The position numbers were made by a program, and so were the translations under genes. The notes under the pieces were generated by a model. The model searched no databases and was not told the DNA's origin. It saw nothing but the letters and a program-made list of their open reading frames with translations. This document shows positions 38,018 through 53,892 of a stretch of DNA of 64,000 bases, in pieces; position 1 is the first letter of the stretch, and the number at the start of each line of letters is the position of its first letter. This DNA is from Tetrahymena elliotti 4EA (taxonomy: Eukaryota > Ciliophora > Oligohymenophorea > Hymenostomatida > Tetrahymenidae), in the NCBI GenBank assembly GCA_000231825.2, contig AFXF02001797.1, positions 1 to 64,000 of the forward strand. The letters are read 5' to 3'.

Positions 38018-39043
38018 TCATTTAAAAATTTTCATATTTTTGATATAATTTCTATTAATCCAGATTTGAATGTTAATTGAAATGCTACTTACTGTTTTAT
38101 CCTGAATTACAATTTAATTATTATTAACTTTTTAATTAACTTAATAATTTATTATTCTATTTAATAGCTAAGAGATATTTAAATTTCATTTAATTGTTTT
38201 AATTTTTAAATCTTTCAAAACAAATTATTTTTTAAGTAGATTTTGTAAGTAAATTTTATTTTTATATCTATTTCCATTAAGATTTTACAAAAAAAATAGT
38301 TTTAAGCATAAATTAAATTTTGCTTTATTAAAAAACTAACTTTTTTAATAATAGGCACAGTACTTAGCTCCTTAATTTATTATAAAATTTAATATTATAT
38401 CTATCATTTTCTCAAATAAATTAATTTAAAAGAAAATTTTTAAAAGAATTTTAACAAAAAAATATTAAATGAAAAAATTATTATTACACAAATAACTTTG
38501 ATATTAAATATTTGATTTTGTAAATTTATTTTTAATAATAAAGATATTAGTTTCAAGTAAATTATTGATTTGAGAGTATTATTATTATATTATTTTTAAA
38601 TAATTTAATAGATTATCAAAAATAAATATAATATATTAAAGATACAAATTTTCGCATTTTTGCAGAAAAAATTCAGATTTTTTATGATATTTATCAAATT
38701 TATAATTGATGGAGATAAATCATACAATTTTTATAGCCTAAAATGATCAAAAATTGAATAATTAAAAACAAAATACTAACTTGATATTACTTGAATATTT
38801 CAACTTGCTTGTAAAAAAAAAATTTGTATAAGTAATTACATAATTATTAAACAATTATGTGATGGAAAATATATGATTGAAAAAAAAAGAATATATAAGT
38901 AAATTACAAAAATCATAAAGCATTTATTCTTATTAGCAAATCATAATTTAAGAATCAGAGCCTTTCAATTTTAAATAATAATTAAAAAACAATAATAATC
39001 AAAACTTGTTAATAGTATTTTTAAGAGGTAAAAAGTGAATTAA
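38018..39043. other. AT-rich intergenic region between divergent genes
   Basis: A/T-rich sequence between the NEK gene (minus) and the Q/N-rich gene (plus). The NEK start codon or a short 5' exon may lie inside its left part. Nothing else was recognised. Confidence 0.5.
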
Positions 39044-40510
39044 ATGTATTAAATTGGTGTAAATGTCATTGAAAATAATAATCTTTAAACAAATAACGTA
39101 AAATAGTCATCTTTAAATGTTATTCATGAACAAAACTAATAGAATATATTTAATGGGACACATGATAGAATGTTAAACACTAAAAGTAAGTAAGACCATC
39201 AGCAAAAAAATTATAACATATCTTTAACAAATAGTAATTAATTCTACAAGAATTATTTATAAGATTAATTTCAATTTAGTAATGATTTTTCTAAATAGAA
39301 TGTAAATTTGTAAGCTATTTGTTAAAAAAGTCTTAACAACCATTAACTTACTTAGGTAAATGATAAAATAGTTTAAGGTAATTTAGATGATTCAGGATTA
39401 TAATCCTCCTAATAATAACTTTTAAACAAATAAATTGGAATTAGATAGGGATAGTAAAATTTTAATGATAGCTATTAAAAATCAGATACTTAATTTAATC
39501 AAAATTTTCACTAAAGAAATATGTAAAGTTAAGTGTAATTAAATCAAAGAGGAGTAGATTTAGTAAATTCTTTGGGTAATGTTGTTACTGGAGATGAAAA
39601 TAATTACAAAGTAGAATAGCAATAACTCTTGAAATTAGATTAATATTAATAAGGTTAAGAAAAGAATTACAAAGGCTCTCTTAATTTCAATAAGAATACT
39701 TCATATAATCTTCAGCCTCTCAGTAACGATTCTTAGTAAATCAAAAAACCTTTACAAATAAATTCTTTGTAATATGGTAAAGATATTAAAGACTAGTAAG
39801 CTGAATTAGGTAATTATGTAGTAAGCTAAAATGAATAATTTTTTGAAGAGCGTGATAGATCTTGTAGTAATTAAACAACTTTGTTAAATAGAAAATCGTC
39901 TCTAAAAGCGTATGAAATAAGTGGATTTAGAAAAAATTCTAAAAATAATCCTTTACAAAAATATTAAGTAAACGACATTGAAGTTAATCAGTAAGATTAT
40001 GATTAAATATAACTCTTAAATGTCTAAGATGACTAGTAAACTAAATATTTTTCGAGAACCCGCTTTTTATCTAATTATTCTTCAGAGTAATAACAAACAT
40101 CACCAAGGTCACCTCAGAGAGACAAAATTCCTTTTATCAGGAATAAAAATTCTTCTAATTCATCTTCTTCTTAGTAGTCATCAAATAATCTATTTGAGGT
40201 AGAGTAATAAGGAACATGTAATGGGTAGAATAGTATTTGTTAAAAATAGACATTTGAGTAAATTCATCACTAAATTGATTTTGGTAAAATATTTTGTAAA
40301 TTTTAATATGTGCTTTCTTTTTATAAGATTCTAATTTGGAAAATAATAAAAGAAGAAAGTCTAAACAAAAAATTTTATATCCGAAATAATTAATTGTTAG
40401 TTAGTAACCATAGAATATATTCTAAAATTAATTGTTATTTTAAATACTTACAAAAAAAATTCATTCTATCAAAGCGAAAAGGAGAAGACTTTTTCTTCAA
40501 TTTTCTTTGA
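39044..40510 (+). CDS. Q/N-rich hypothetical protein
   Basis: One uninterrupted frame of 489 codons (488 aa) from ATG to TGA under the ciliate code, far longer than chance given how frequent TGA is in the other frames. The first about 400 residues are Asn, Gln, Ser and Lys-rich and look disordered (QVNDKIVQGNLDDSGLQSSQ; RDRSCSNQTTLLNRKSSLKA). Composition then changes after about residue 405 (40260 onward) to hydrophobic/basic sequence (GKIFCKFQYVLSFYKILIWK), where codons become more A/T-biased. This tail may really be an intron starting at the GTAAAATAT near 40283 followed by another exon, so the C-terminus is uncertain. No known domain was recognised. The neighbouring gene downstream is also prion-like, but no shared frame could be shown. 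Confidence 0.6.
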
Positions 40511-41115
40511 ATTTTCTTCGAATTTTCTATTTAAAGATTTTCATGTATATTTTTCAGTCTAAATTAATCTTTCTTAGACTTACCACATATTATCTTTTTC
40601 CAGAAGTTTTTATTAATTTAATTAAAATTCACATTTTTCATAAATCAAAAACAGAGAAGAAAAATAAATTTTTCAAATTAAGGTAAAAGTAAATTTTGTA
40701 TTTTTGAATTAAATTTAGTGGCATATTCATTTACCCTATCTGGAAAGATTAGTTATAATTGAGAGCATATTTTTTTCTCCTCATTTTATTAAATTCAACA
40801 TTTAATTCAATACTAAATTAAGAATAAAGAAATTTAAAGGAATTATCATAGATTTAGTAAAAATCACAATTTGCTTAACAGTCTAGTCTCAATCACTAAA
40901 ATAATTACCAGCCTACTGAAAACAAGGTAATTTATTTAAAATTTATTAAAAATTGAAAAATTAACATTTCTTTGATGTTAACTATTTTAATTTTAAATAT
41001 CTTAAATCTAAAAAAAATAATAGTTAATTCTATAATATAAAATTTTTTATCACAATAGTAAAAATGTTCTAAGGGAAATGTGAATTAAAACCTTCAAGTT
41101 AAGATACCAACAATA
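40511..41115 (+). other. possible 5' exon(s) of the RanBP2-finger gene
   Basis: A coding-like segment at about 40845-40926 (QKSQFAQQSSLNHQNNYQPTENK) ends at a GT donor. Its phase joins the acceptor at about 41060, which is in frame with the ATG at 41116. No ATG was found upstream in the same frame, so this may be 5' UTR or part of a longer N-terminus. Confidence 0.35.
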
Positions 41116-44100
41116 ATGAATGAATAACTCAACACCAAATAAATGCACCACTAAATTACTTAATAAGAAGTAGCACCAACTTAATAGACTTATCTTTTTT
41201 GCTCCACTCCATTAGGTTTAGAAAGCAATGAAATAGATGGGCTTTAAAAAAAGTAATTTTTATATTTTAAATACTCATAATTATAACAATCCCCACTGAC
41301 TTTTGGTTTAATGATATTCTTAAAAATTTTAAAGAGAAAGAAATTTATAGGGAAAAAAAGAAAAGAATTTTTATATTGTTTATATCTCTTAAAAAAAAGT
41401 AGAGAAGTGAAAGAAAATAAATACAAAAAATTAAGCGAATCAAGTATTTTTTCATAAAAGCATAATAATTACTTTTAAAGCTGAAAAGTGTTTAATTATA
41501 AAGGTTTTAGCACACAAGGAATACACATTCTTACTAGGCAGGATAGGATAATCAAAGAATTAATACATAGCCATCTAAAATGAGCATAATAGCTAATGGA
41601 GCATAAGCATAAATTCCAATAACTTAATATGATCAAGCAGGGATCAATACATATACACAGTCATAATTAATATCTTCTTCTTCAGTAACAGTAATGCCAT
41701 AAACTCAAAATTTAGGTGTTTATGAAAATCAATAATTCGGAGATAGTGGCAGATAGGATTAATAATATAACCATAATTTAGTTAAATAATAACAACCAAG
41801 CTATGGTTATGACAATCAGATGTAGTTTTATTTTCATATTTGTAAATTATTAAAAAACTAAATTTTTTTTACAATACAGGAATCATGAACAAAGCAAAAT
41901 TTAAGAACCAAGTATATAAAATTTAAGCCATTTAGACAATTAAAAGAAAAGAGAGGAAAGCACTAAACAATATTCTGCAGATAAATATCGCCATAGTAGG
42001 AAAAAACGTTCTTCTTCATCTTCTTAGCACTCAAATAAAAGAAGTAGAAGTCGCTCTAAAGATAAGAAAAAACACAATAAAGACTCAGGAAAGTAATCAT
42101 TTAAAAATCATTAAAGCTCATCCCATCATAAGATGACTTACCCTAAGCCTCCAACTATTAATGAAGGTAACTTAATTTATTATCTAACTTGAACAACTAA
42201 ACTAAATTTTTGATAAAGCTAGCTAAATAAAATTGTGGTATATTTTACTTTATTATATTTTTTCGATGATATTTAAAGCAATAAACTTTAGTTTTTCTTT
42301 TATTTTGATGAAATATTGTATAAATAATACACTTTTTGATACGATAAAGACTAATTTAATAATTCAATTTTCATTTAGATGGATTAAAACTTTGCAAATT
42401 TAGAAAAAAAATTAATTATAATTGTTATAAAATGCTAGCAATATCTCTTTCAAAATATTATTTAGTTAGATTAACTTGGCATCATATACAATTTTTACTG
42501 TATCCTTCAACTTAATTGATAATAATTAAGTGAATAAGAATAATCTTGATTTGAAAATTAGAAAAATTTAATTTTTTAAATAAACATTTTCAATTATTTA
42601 TGTATGAGGAGATTGAAAATAAATTTCAAATTACATTTAATTTTTTTATTTTTGAGTAAAAGTATTATTCTTAATTTAATTGAAAATATTTAAATTATTT
42701 ATTAAAGAATTAGGAGATTGGAAATGCTATGAATGTGGAAATTGGAACTTTGCAAAAAGAGTTAATTGTAATATTTGTAAGCATGCTAAAGTTGATAAAA
42801 AAAAAATTAATAGTCATGGTTCATAATCTTCTAGCCAATAATAAAACCAATAATAAGGGAATATCCATCATAATAGTCATAATAATCACCACTAGTCTTC
42901 ATAATCTCATAGCCATCATAATTCTCATAATAACCATCACTATCATCACCATCACGATAGCAAAAAATCTAGAAGGAGTAGAGAACGTTCACATGATAAC
43001 CATAGTTCTCATGACTTAAATAAAGTTCATCATCGTTCTTCTTATACAGATTTGGCTCCTATTGATGATTTGAAACGTCATGATAGTGGAAACCACAAAA
43101 ATAAGATAAGTTAAGGTTATTCAAATAAACATGAGGATGAATACTACAAAAGAAATAATCATTAATCTCATCATCTAAGTAATCTAAATTAGAATATAAA
43201 TCATCACTAAAGTAATAGTAGTTATAATAATTATTAAAGTCAACATAATAATTCAAGTTATCACCATAATTAAAGTAGTAGCAATCATATGAACAATAAT
43301 TCTAACAGTAGCCATAATCATCACCATAGTAACAGTCATAATTATCATACAAATAACCATAATAGTAGCTATAACAATCATTCACATAGCTATCATCATT
43401 AAAAAAATGATAAATATGATGATTACTACAATGATTATGACAGAAAAAAAGATTAAAATCACAGCAGAGATAAAAAGCATGAACATTCTTCAAATTCCTA
43501 TAATTAGTACAACAGCCATGGAAATAATTATCATAGTAATCACAGCAATTATTAGAGTAGCAGTAATTATAGATAATCATCACCAGAAAGATATCATAGC
43601 TCAAATAATCACAATTTTAATAGCCATAACAATTCTAGTTCAAACCATCAAAATTAAAGTGGAAGCTATCATCATCAGGGAGGAAGTCACAACCACTAAA
43701 GCGGAAGTAATAATCATTCAAGTGGAAATCATCATCATTCAAGTGGAAATCATCATCACTCAAGTACAAATAATCATCATTAAAATTAAAGTCACCATTC
43801 AAATTCAAATCATCACCATTCAAGTGGAAATCATCATCACTAAAGTTAAAACCATCATCACTCAAGTGGTAATCATCACAGCTCTAGTAGTAACCATCAC
43901 TATTCCAGTGGAAATCATCACAGCTCAAGCGGGAATCATCATCATTCAAGTGGAAACCATCATTCCTCAAATGTTAATCATCATCATTCAAGTGGAAATC
44001 ACCATAGCTCCAGTGGTAATCATCACCATTCTAGTAGTAACCATCATCACCAAAGCGGAGGCCATCATAATTAAAATAATTCAAGCAATTATCATACATA

Positions 44101-45459
44101 AACCAACAATAACCATTAAAGTAATCACAATAACTCAAGTAATAGTCAACAATTTCAAAATAATAATAGTAATAATAATCAGCATCAATAAAGTAATACT
44201 CACTCAAATATTATGAATTAAAATCAACATAATCTAACTAATAATAACAGGGATTACTAAATTAACAATAATAATGTAGGGATTAATAGCCATGTATAAA
44301 GCAGCAATAATAATCAACTTAATAATAGCAGCCACTAATAAACTTAAAATAATAATTAAGTTGAAATTATAGATCATTACAATAATAATCCTGTAAATTA
44401 GAGTTAAAATAACAGAAAATAATATGACAACTAAAACTAAAATTAGTTTTATAGTAGCAGCCATTATAATGATAACTAAGCTTATTTAAATAAAAATAAT
44501 TAATTTGATTTTAATTAACAGTAATAAAATCAGCAATAAAACTTATCTTAATATAATCAAACGAGTTCTTTAAATAATTACCAAATTAACTCAGGGTATA
44601 AAGAATAATAAATATAAGGTACTTATCAGTAATAATAGCAACCATAATATTAACAGAATAATTAAAGTATAAATAACTAACAAAATTAATATAATTCAAG
44701 CTAACAAAATTTGAGTCATAGTGGCTAAATGTAATAGCAGTAATATCCGGGTTCATAATAAATAAATTAATCATATATGATAAATAATTAAACAAATTAA
44801 TAAAATTACAATCCCTAAACTTAGTCAAATAATTAAATGCCTTCTTCTGCTATTACTAATAATTAGAATTATTAATATCAAAATAATTAAGCAAATATTG
44901 AAATTGGTAATGAATATTTCAATAGCAGTTACCAAGGATTTTAATAAAAAATTAGTGAAAGTAGAGGACATAGCCAACATCCAAATAGAAATCCTTCTCC
45001 ATAATAAATTTAATAGCAATAGCCATAAAATTTTTCATAGTAATAAGGATATTAATAAAGCGTATATGAAAATGAAAAACTTTAATAGGGAGAAGATATT
45101 TCTAAATAAGAATAGCTCATATAGTAATAAGGATACATGAATGATTAATATGTTGATTAATTATCGAATAAATAATCAACAAATTAGTTAAATATTAATA
45201 CATCAAATGATAGATCTTCATTTTCTTAATCTAAAAAATCTCATCACAATAGTCATAGAAATGAAAAAAAAGATAATTCAGAAAATAGGTCAAATCAAAA
45301 GAAACCTTTCTAAAAAAAGGAAGGAGACTGGGTAATATTTAAAATAATTATTTATTAATTTAAGATTTATATGATATAAAATAGGTTTGTCATAAATGTA
45401 AAAATATTAATTATGCTCGTAGAGATGAGTGCAATCTTTGTAAGGAAAAGAAGAAATGA
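41116..45459 (+). CDS. large two-finger RanBP2-type zinc-finger protein with SR and prion-like regions
   Basis: Five phase-consistent exons (41116-41252, 41504-41821, 41880-42166, 42714-45331, 45385-45459) encode about 1144 aa from the ATG chosen. Order: a Q-rich N-terminus; a basic Ser/Arg stretch (KKRSSSSSQHSNKRSRSRSK); finger 1 (GDWKCYECGNWNFAKRVNCN, then ICK); about 850 residues of His/Asn/Ser then Gln/Asn low complexity with repeated SSGNHHH units; and finger 2 at the very end (GDWVCHKCKNINYARRDECN, then LCKEKKK). Both fingers keep W, the C-x2-C...C-x2-C ligands, the N-x-x-x-x-x-x-C spacing and the Arg that contacts single-stranded RNA in ZRANB2. That architecture, with SR-like basic sequence, points to a nuclear RNA-binding or splicing role. 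Finger 2 is split by an intron right after its Trp. No RRM was seen. The true N-terminus may lie upstream. Confidence 0.85.
43640..44065 (+). repeat. coding tandem repeats for SSGNHHH-like units
   Basis: Imperfect repeats of about 21-27 bases built on CATCATCAYTCAAGTGGAAAT encode Ser-Ser-Gly-Asn-His-His-His and variants inside exon 4 of the two-finger gene. The repeat periodicity leaves other frames open on both strands, producing long shadow ORFs. Confidence 0.85.
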
Positions 45460-46448
45460 TAATAAAAGGTATTTGAAAAACTAAAGAAAGTATATAAAAA
45501 ATTTTGTAATATCTTATCAATAAAGTAAAAATAAATTAAGAATCACTTAAGATAAAAATATTTTTGAAATTAATCAAACAATTTCAAGCTTGAATTATGA
45601 CTCCTTTTTAGCTAAAAAAATATCTGCGGTGATAAAATCCTAAAAGAACTTGATTTTAATGATTTCAAAAACACATTTAAAAAATTTAACTATTATTAAT
45701 ATAGTTACCAATAATTAAAAAACTGCAATAAAAAGATAAATAACAACCAAAAACAATTTCATAAATTTAAAGAAAATATTTTAAAATAATTTATAATAAA
45801 TAACTGTTATTTTAATTTTCTATCTTCACTATATATTTAATAAAAGTCTATTTTTATAATTTATAAACTTTAATGAAGCCCACTTTATTTTTATATGTTA
45901 AACAATATTTTATTTATCAAATTCAATTAAATTGTAATTATGCATTTTTGTACTAAACTAGTTTATAACTCTATGATTAAGTATTTAAGTATTGATCTTA
46001 TTTATATGAAGATAATAATAGTAGAGTATTAAAATTAATTTAGGATTCTATAATTTCATCATAAAAAGTTCTCTTTGAAATATTTATAATTTTTGAGATT
46101 AATTGAAATAATTTTGAAAAAATCAATTGATTTTACTGGATAATTCATATAGAAAAAGCAATAAAATTACTAACTAATAAAAAACATATTTTGTTGAAAG
46201 AAGCATAAAAAATAAATATGTATGTAGTAAATACTATTTCTATATAATTTGATTCATTTGCAACAACCTTTTAGTATTATCTTTATTAATTTTAATATAA
46301 GTGAAAATAAGGATTAGATTTTATTTAGAAGGATAGTTGGTATGTATGTATTTCATTGATTATGAGTTTTAGATAAATTGATTTTATTTTTAGTATAGCT
46401 TGTAAGAATAAAGAAAAAATATATTTTCTTTTTGAATATCAAAACCTT
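45460..46448. other. AT-rich intergenic region between convergent genes
   Basis: Contains the 3' UTRs of the RanBP2-finger gene (plus) and the AGC kinase gene (minus). No further feature was recognised. Confidence 0.5.
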
Positions 46449-49089
<2,641 letters not shown>

Positions 49090-50763
49090 TTGTTTTTTAT
49101 TTGTCTCTGACTCTTTCTTTATATCAAAAATTATTAATACGCTCTTTTAAGCTTTTGTTTTCTTTCTTTTTTATTTTTCCTCTTTTAACTAAGTTTTGGA
49201 GTTGTTATTATTATTGATTTTTAATTTAATAAATTTTTTATTTATTATAAATAACTTTTGCCTAATGTTCTCTAGCATTTTATCCATCAAAATTCACTAT
49301 GAAATAAGAATGTGACATATTTTTGATAACCAAATTTTATTTGTTAATTGACTCAATTTTATTTTCTTTTAATTTTTAAGGAAATAGCAAGTTATTTATC
49401 AGTGAAATAAAAAACCTGTTCTCTAAAAATTTATTATTAGATAGAAAATTGCATGCTATATAGTGTTTACTTCTATCACTCTTTAGGTTGGTTTATCACT
49501 AATAACTCCTTTTTTTCGACTGCTAAATAAATAATTATGTGAGTATACTAATTTTTTAATTTATTTTTTTAAATAAATAAATCAAGATAGGACTATCTTT
49601 TTTTTTCCAGCCATTAACTAACATCAAATTATCGCTAATTCTTTCTTACAATGAGACCTAAAATAAACAAATTTTATTTTATTCAATGATATGAAACAAA
49701 AATATATTGATTTCAACAAAAAAACTAAATACAGGTAGTCAAATTAACAAGATAATTCTATTTATATTTTTGATCTTAAATACCATCCTACTTTTTGGTT
49801 TTAGCTTTAAAATAAAAATACATTTATTTTTAACTAAGATTTCATTAAAATTTTTATTTAAAATTGTCACTGATTTAGTTTTTGATTAATTCAGTAGCGA
49901 TAGTGAAATAATTTATTTTAAGACTTAAAAGTGACTAAATAATGGATAAACATTTAAATAGTTTTTAGTTATTACAATATAAAAACCCAAAATATATTAT
50001 ATAAGCACAAAAGCGTAGCTATCATTCAAAAATTATTGTTAAATCATTTATTTTTTCACTTAAATTGGAGATTGGTAAAGTGATCTTTTTCAAGGATTAG
50101 AATTTATTTTAGATTTTTTATTAAAAAACAGGATTGATCAGATATTTTTTACAATAATTATAATCTAAAAGGGAAATTAAACTATGAAAAAACTGCAAAA
50201 AAACAATTTTTTTTGAACTAATATTCAAAGGACATGCTACAATAAAAAGTCTTTGAAGTATTTAATAGAAAAATTTGATCAATAAATTGGATTTTTGCTT
50301 AACTGCATGTGTTTCAAGCAACCAAAAATCATATCAACTCGCTTTCCAACCTTTTTAACTTTTGTATATAATAAAAAATTAAAGTAGATCTAAAGTTATT
50401 TTTTTCAACCAATATATTTCAGGAACTAAGATCTCTTCTTAGTGTCCTAAAATTAACCACAAATAACATAAAAAGTCCTTATTCAAATTTTTTATTGAAA
50501 TAAGTAAATCACTTTTAACTAAAATCTTTGAAATTGCTTTCAATAATTTACTGAAAGCAATTCATTAAAAAAGTAATTTTTGTTTACTTCTATCTTTTCT
50601 GTTTGCTTTTTAGGATTATATTGTTGCTTCTTTAAAGATATATAAATGTCATTTTTTTTAAAAATATAATATGTTTATCTTAAAGTTTTATGCACAAATA
50701 AAATAAAAATACTACACAAACATTTTATTTAATTAAATTTGTTTTGAAATAACATTGCAGATT
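49090..50763. other. AT-rich intergenic region
   Basis: A long A/T-rich gap between the AGC kinase start and the 3' end of the COQ7-like gene, both on the minus strand. No ORF of coding character, RNA gene or repeat family was recognised. Confidence 0.5.
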
Positions 50764-51387
50764 TCACTCTACTCCTCCAAAATGTTATCTTAAAATAGGC
50801 TAGAATACATAATCAGAAATGTTTTATACACAAGAATTTCCTTCAGTCATTTGGCTAAGAATATTTTCAGATAAGTCATATGATGAATCCCTCATTTAAA
50901 TAATGATTTTGCGAAGATCTTAGTATTCTAAACTTTACTAATTTAGCTAAAATAAGCAATAATCAGTATGGTTTTCCACTATTCTACAGAGCTAAGCAGC
51001 TAATTAATCACAATTCTTCTAATCTAAAATAGATGATAAACCACCAAAAATTATAAAGCTCATGTTTGTAAAAGGGATTAGAGGTGGAGGAACCCTATGA
51101 ATCACAAGTTGTTAATTTAATTATTCTAAATGCTATAAGTGTAAGTCTCTCATTTTTCTCAATGGAGAATCAGATTGAATGTTTTTAAAATAATGATAAG
51201 ATTCTAGAAGCTATATTAAAGACTATTTATATGCAACATGACTTGCAATAATTTTTTAAAGCAGCTCTTATGATTTATCACATGTTTAAATATTTATGTT
51301 TTCTGTAGCTACACTAAAATACTTTAAACCTTTAAAATTTATGTGGTTATTCAAATAACTTCTCCTAATAATTTTCTATAAAAACAT
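50764..51387 (-). CDS. divergent COQ7-like mitochondrial protein, metal site largely lost
   Basis: Single exon of 208 codons (207 aa). The N-terminus MFLQKIIRRSYLNNHINFKG is basic, hydrophobic and acid-free, a typical mitochondrial presequence. The body resembles the COQ7 di-iron hydroxylase of ubiquinone synthesis in layout: a first helix (ELLQKIIASHVAYKQSLIQL), MRDLHLQHLEQLNQ with VHR-PPPLIPFTNMSFIIFGGLSSIL (compare DxxKxHLxxF...RPTxLxPLWNxxGFxLGAxTALLG), then AAQLCRIVENHTD. Of the six expected carboxylate/His ligands only the HL-type His of helix 2 and the Glu of VENH seem kept; the helix-1 Glu is replaced and the final ExxH is absent (RDSSYDLSENI). It is therefore probably not an active hydroxylase. 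It could be a structural paralogue; the family call rests on pattern similarity and is moderate. Confidence 0.6.
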
Positions 51388-52589
51388 ATTTTGTGAGGTT
51401 GAACTAAATGAAAATATTATCTTTTGTTTAAATATCATAAGTTTACTATTTAAAAAAATATTAAAAAATTAAACAGATTTTTATTAAAATAATAGTATTC
51501 AGAGATATTTTAACTTTCAGAATAAATCATTTTAAATTTAAAAGTTAATCAAATAAATGTTTCTTCAATCAAATTATCACTTACTTTAAATAAATTTTTT
51601 AAATATAATTATTTCTAATAAAATAAAGTTTAATTGAATAATTCTATCACAAATCAAACTCTAAAAAATTATTTAATTTAAAAAAAATAAAAGCTCTTTG
51701 AATTTGCAATTAAACTTATTGGAATTTGATTTTTTAATTATTTTAAATGAAGGAAATTATTTTAATTTATATTTAAAATAAGCAAATAATTTAAATAAAT
51801 TCATTTAGTTTTTGACTAAAAATTTTTACTAAAGCAGATTTATAATTTTGATATAAAGAGAAAAAATAATATCCATATGATGTCTAAATTAAAAATAATA
51901 GATTATTTAAAATATTCTGCCAATAATACTTGAATATTAGAATAAATGTTTTAAATTTAGAATTATTTTTTTTTTGAAAAAATCCAATCTATTAAATTAA
52001 AAATAAAGATGAATAATAAATTGAGAAGAAAATTTATGAGATTATAAATACTTTTTAAAATATTTTCAATAAATAGATAGTGATTCATGCTTTGTAAGAG
52101 AAGGCTTATTGATGATAAATATAAAGAAATATCTAATTAAATTTTGATTGACGTTGAGTATCTTAACAAATTAAAAGAGGATTTTAAATTTTGAGTGAAT
52201 TAGAAAATAAAAGAAAATCAATAATAAATATTAAATTCTTGTTTATCAGGTTTGAACTGGTAAGCATCCACTCTATATTTTACGATATAGCCTTTTTAAG
52301 ATAAGCAAATCAAGCAGGTGAGCAAAAATGAAAGAAAGAGTATTTAATTATCATTAATTATAAGATAAGCAATGAGTTTTCAATATATAAAAAATACTCT
52401 CCCCTGAGAATCTATTTGGATTTTAACTATTTCCTTTATTGATATTTTCTCTTAAAAATTTGAAGGAAAGGTATCGATTTAATTGATTGTGAGAAAAAGA
52501 AAAAAATAATTAAAAAATCCAAATAATTTATCAAAAAATTAATAAAAAGGTATTCAGATTCAGATACTCTTAAGTTAAGATATTTTAAA
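51388..52589. other. AT-rich intergenic region between divergent genes
   Basis: Lies between the COQ7-like gene (minus) and the Rab gene (plus). It is mostly A/T with one island of higher GC at 52238-52314 that folds like a tRNA (listed separately). Confidence 0.5.
52238..52314 (-). tRNA. tRNA-Tyr(GTA)-like cloverleaf, possibly a pseudogene
   Basis: Read on the minus strand the 77 bases fold with a 7-bp acceptor stem (one A-A mismatch), a 3-bp D stem, a 5-bp anticodon stem CTATA/TATAG with loop TCGTAAA, an extended variable region of about 12 bases and a T arm with loop TTCAAAC. The anticodon would be GTA (Tyr). The B-box core GTTCAAACC is intact, but the A-box is poor, the D loop lacks GG, position 33 is C instead of U and the T stem has one mismatch. 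The long variable region is like bacterial or organellar tRNA-Tyr. It could be a decayed nuclear tRNA or an inserted mitochondrial one. Confidence 0.35.
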
Positions 52590-53222
<633 letters not shown>

Positions 53223-53892
53223 TTTCAGAAATACAATCTCATATCACTCAAATAACCAGATAATTGATTAATTATTGTGCTTAAAGTAATTGATAAATAT
53301 CCTTAAAAATATTGACACAGGAAATATACTATTTAGGATAATTGTCTGTAATAGCAATCATATTAATATTAAATTTATAAAATATAAAATTTTTTTTGAA
53401 GAACCTTAAAATTGTTTGTTATATGTATGTAATCTATCTTGCTGTATTCATAGATTTTAATGTATTTTCTTAACAAATTTCAAAACTCAATCTTTTTTGA
53501 TATTCAAAGCAAAACTCAAATGAAAAAAAAAAATTCAAAAAATAATTTTTCGATTTTAAAAAAATGACTTTTCTTTTGATAAATTTTTGATAAATAAATT
53601 ATGATAAAGCCAAGCAATACATTGGCGATAAACAAATGATATATTTTATTAAAAAATTGACTTAAAAATATTTTGATAATGTTTTTTGGTATTTAAAATT
53701 TTGTATTAAGTTAAATTTCAAAATCATCAAATAAAAAACTAATGAATTATGTAAATTTGGCGGATTCATTATTTCTTTTTGAAATTTGAAAGCATGTTAA
53801 TTTCAAACAAATTTCAATATTCATATTTTATAAATATAATTAATTAATCAAATAACTACCTTAGAATATTTTTACGAATTCCCTTTTTTTAA
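53223..53892. other. AT-rich spacer between tandem genes
   Basis: Gap between the Rab stop and the B-box protein start on the plus strand. Only A/T-rich sequence was seen. Confidence 0.5.

Noticed and set aside
43407..44216. A 269-codon open frame and nearby opposite-strand frames in the His-rich repeat region
   Set aside because: They are shadows of the repeats; the frame carrying the zinc fingers runs through the same bases and is continuous for over 870 codons.
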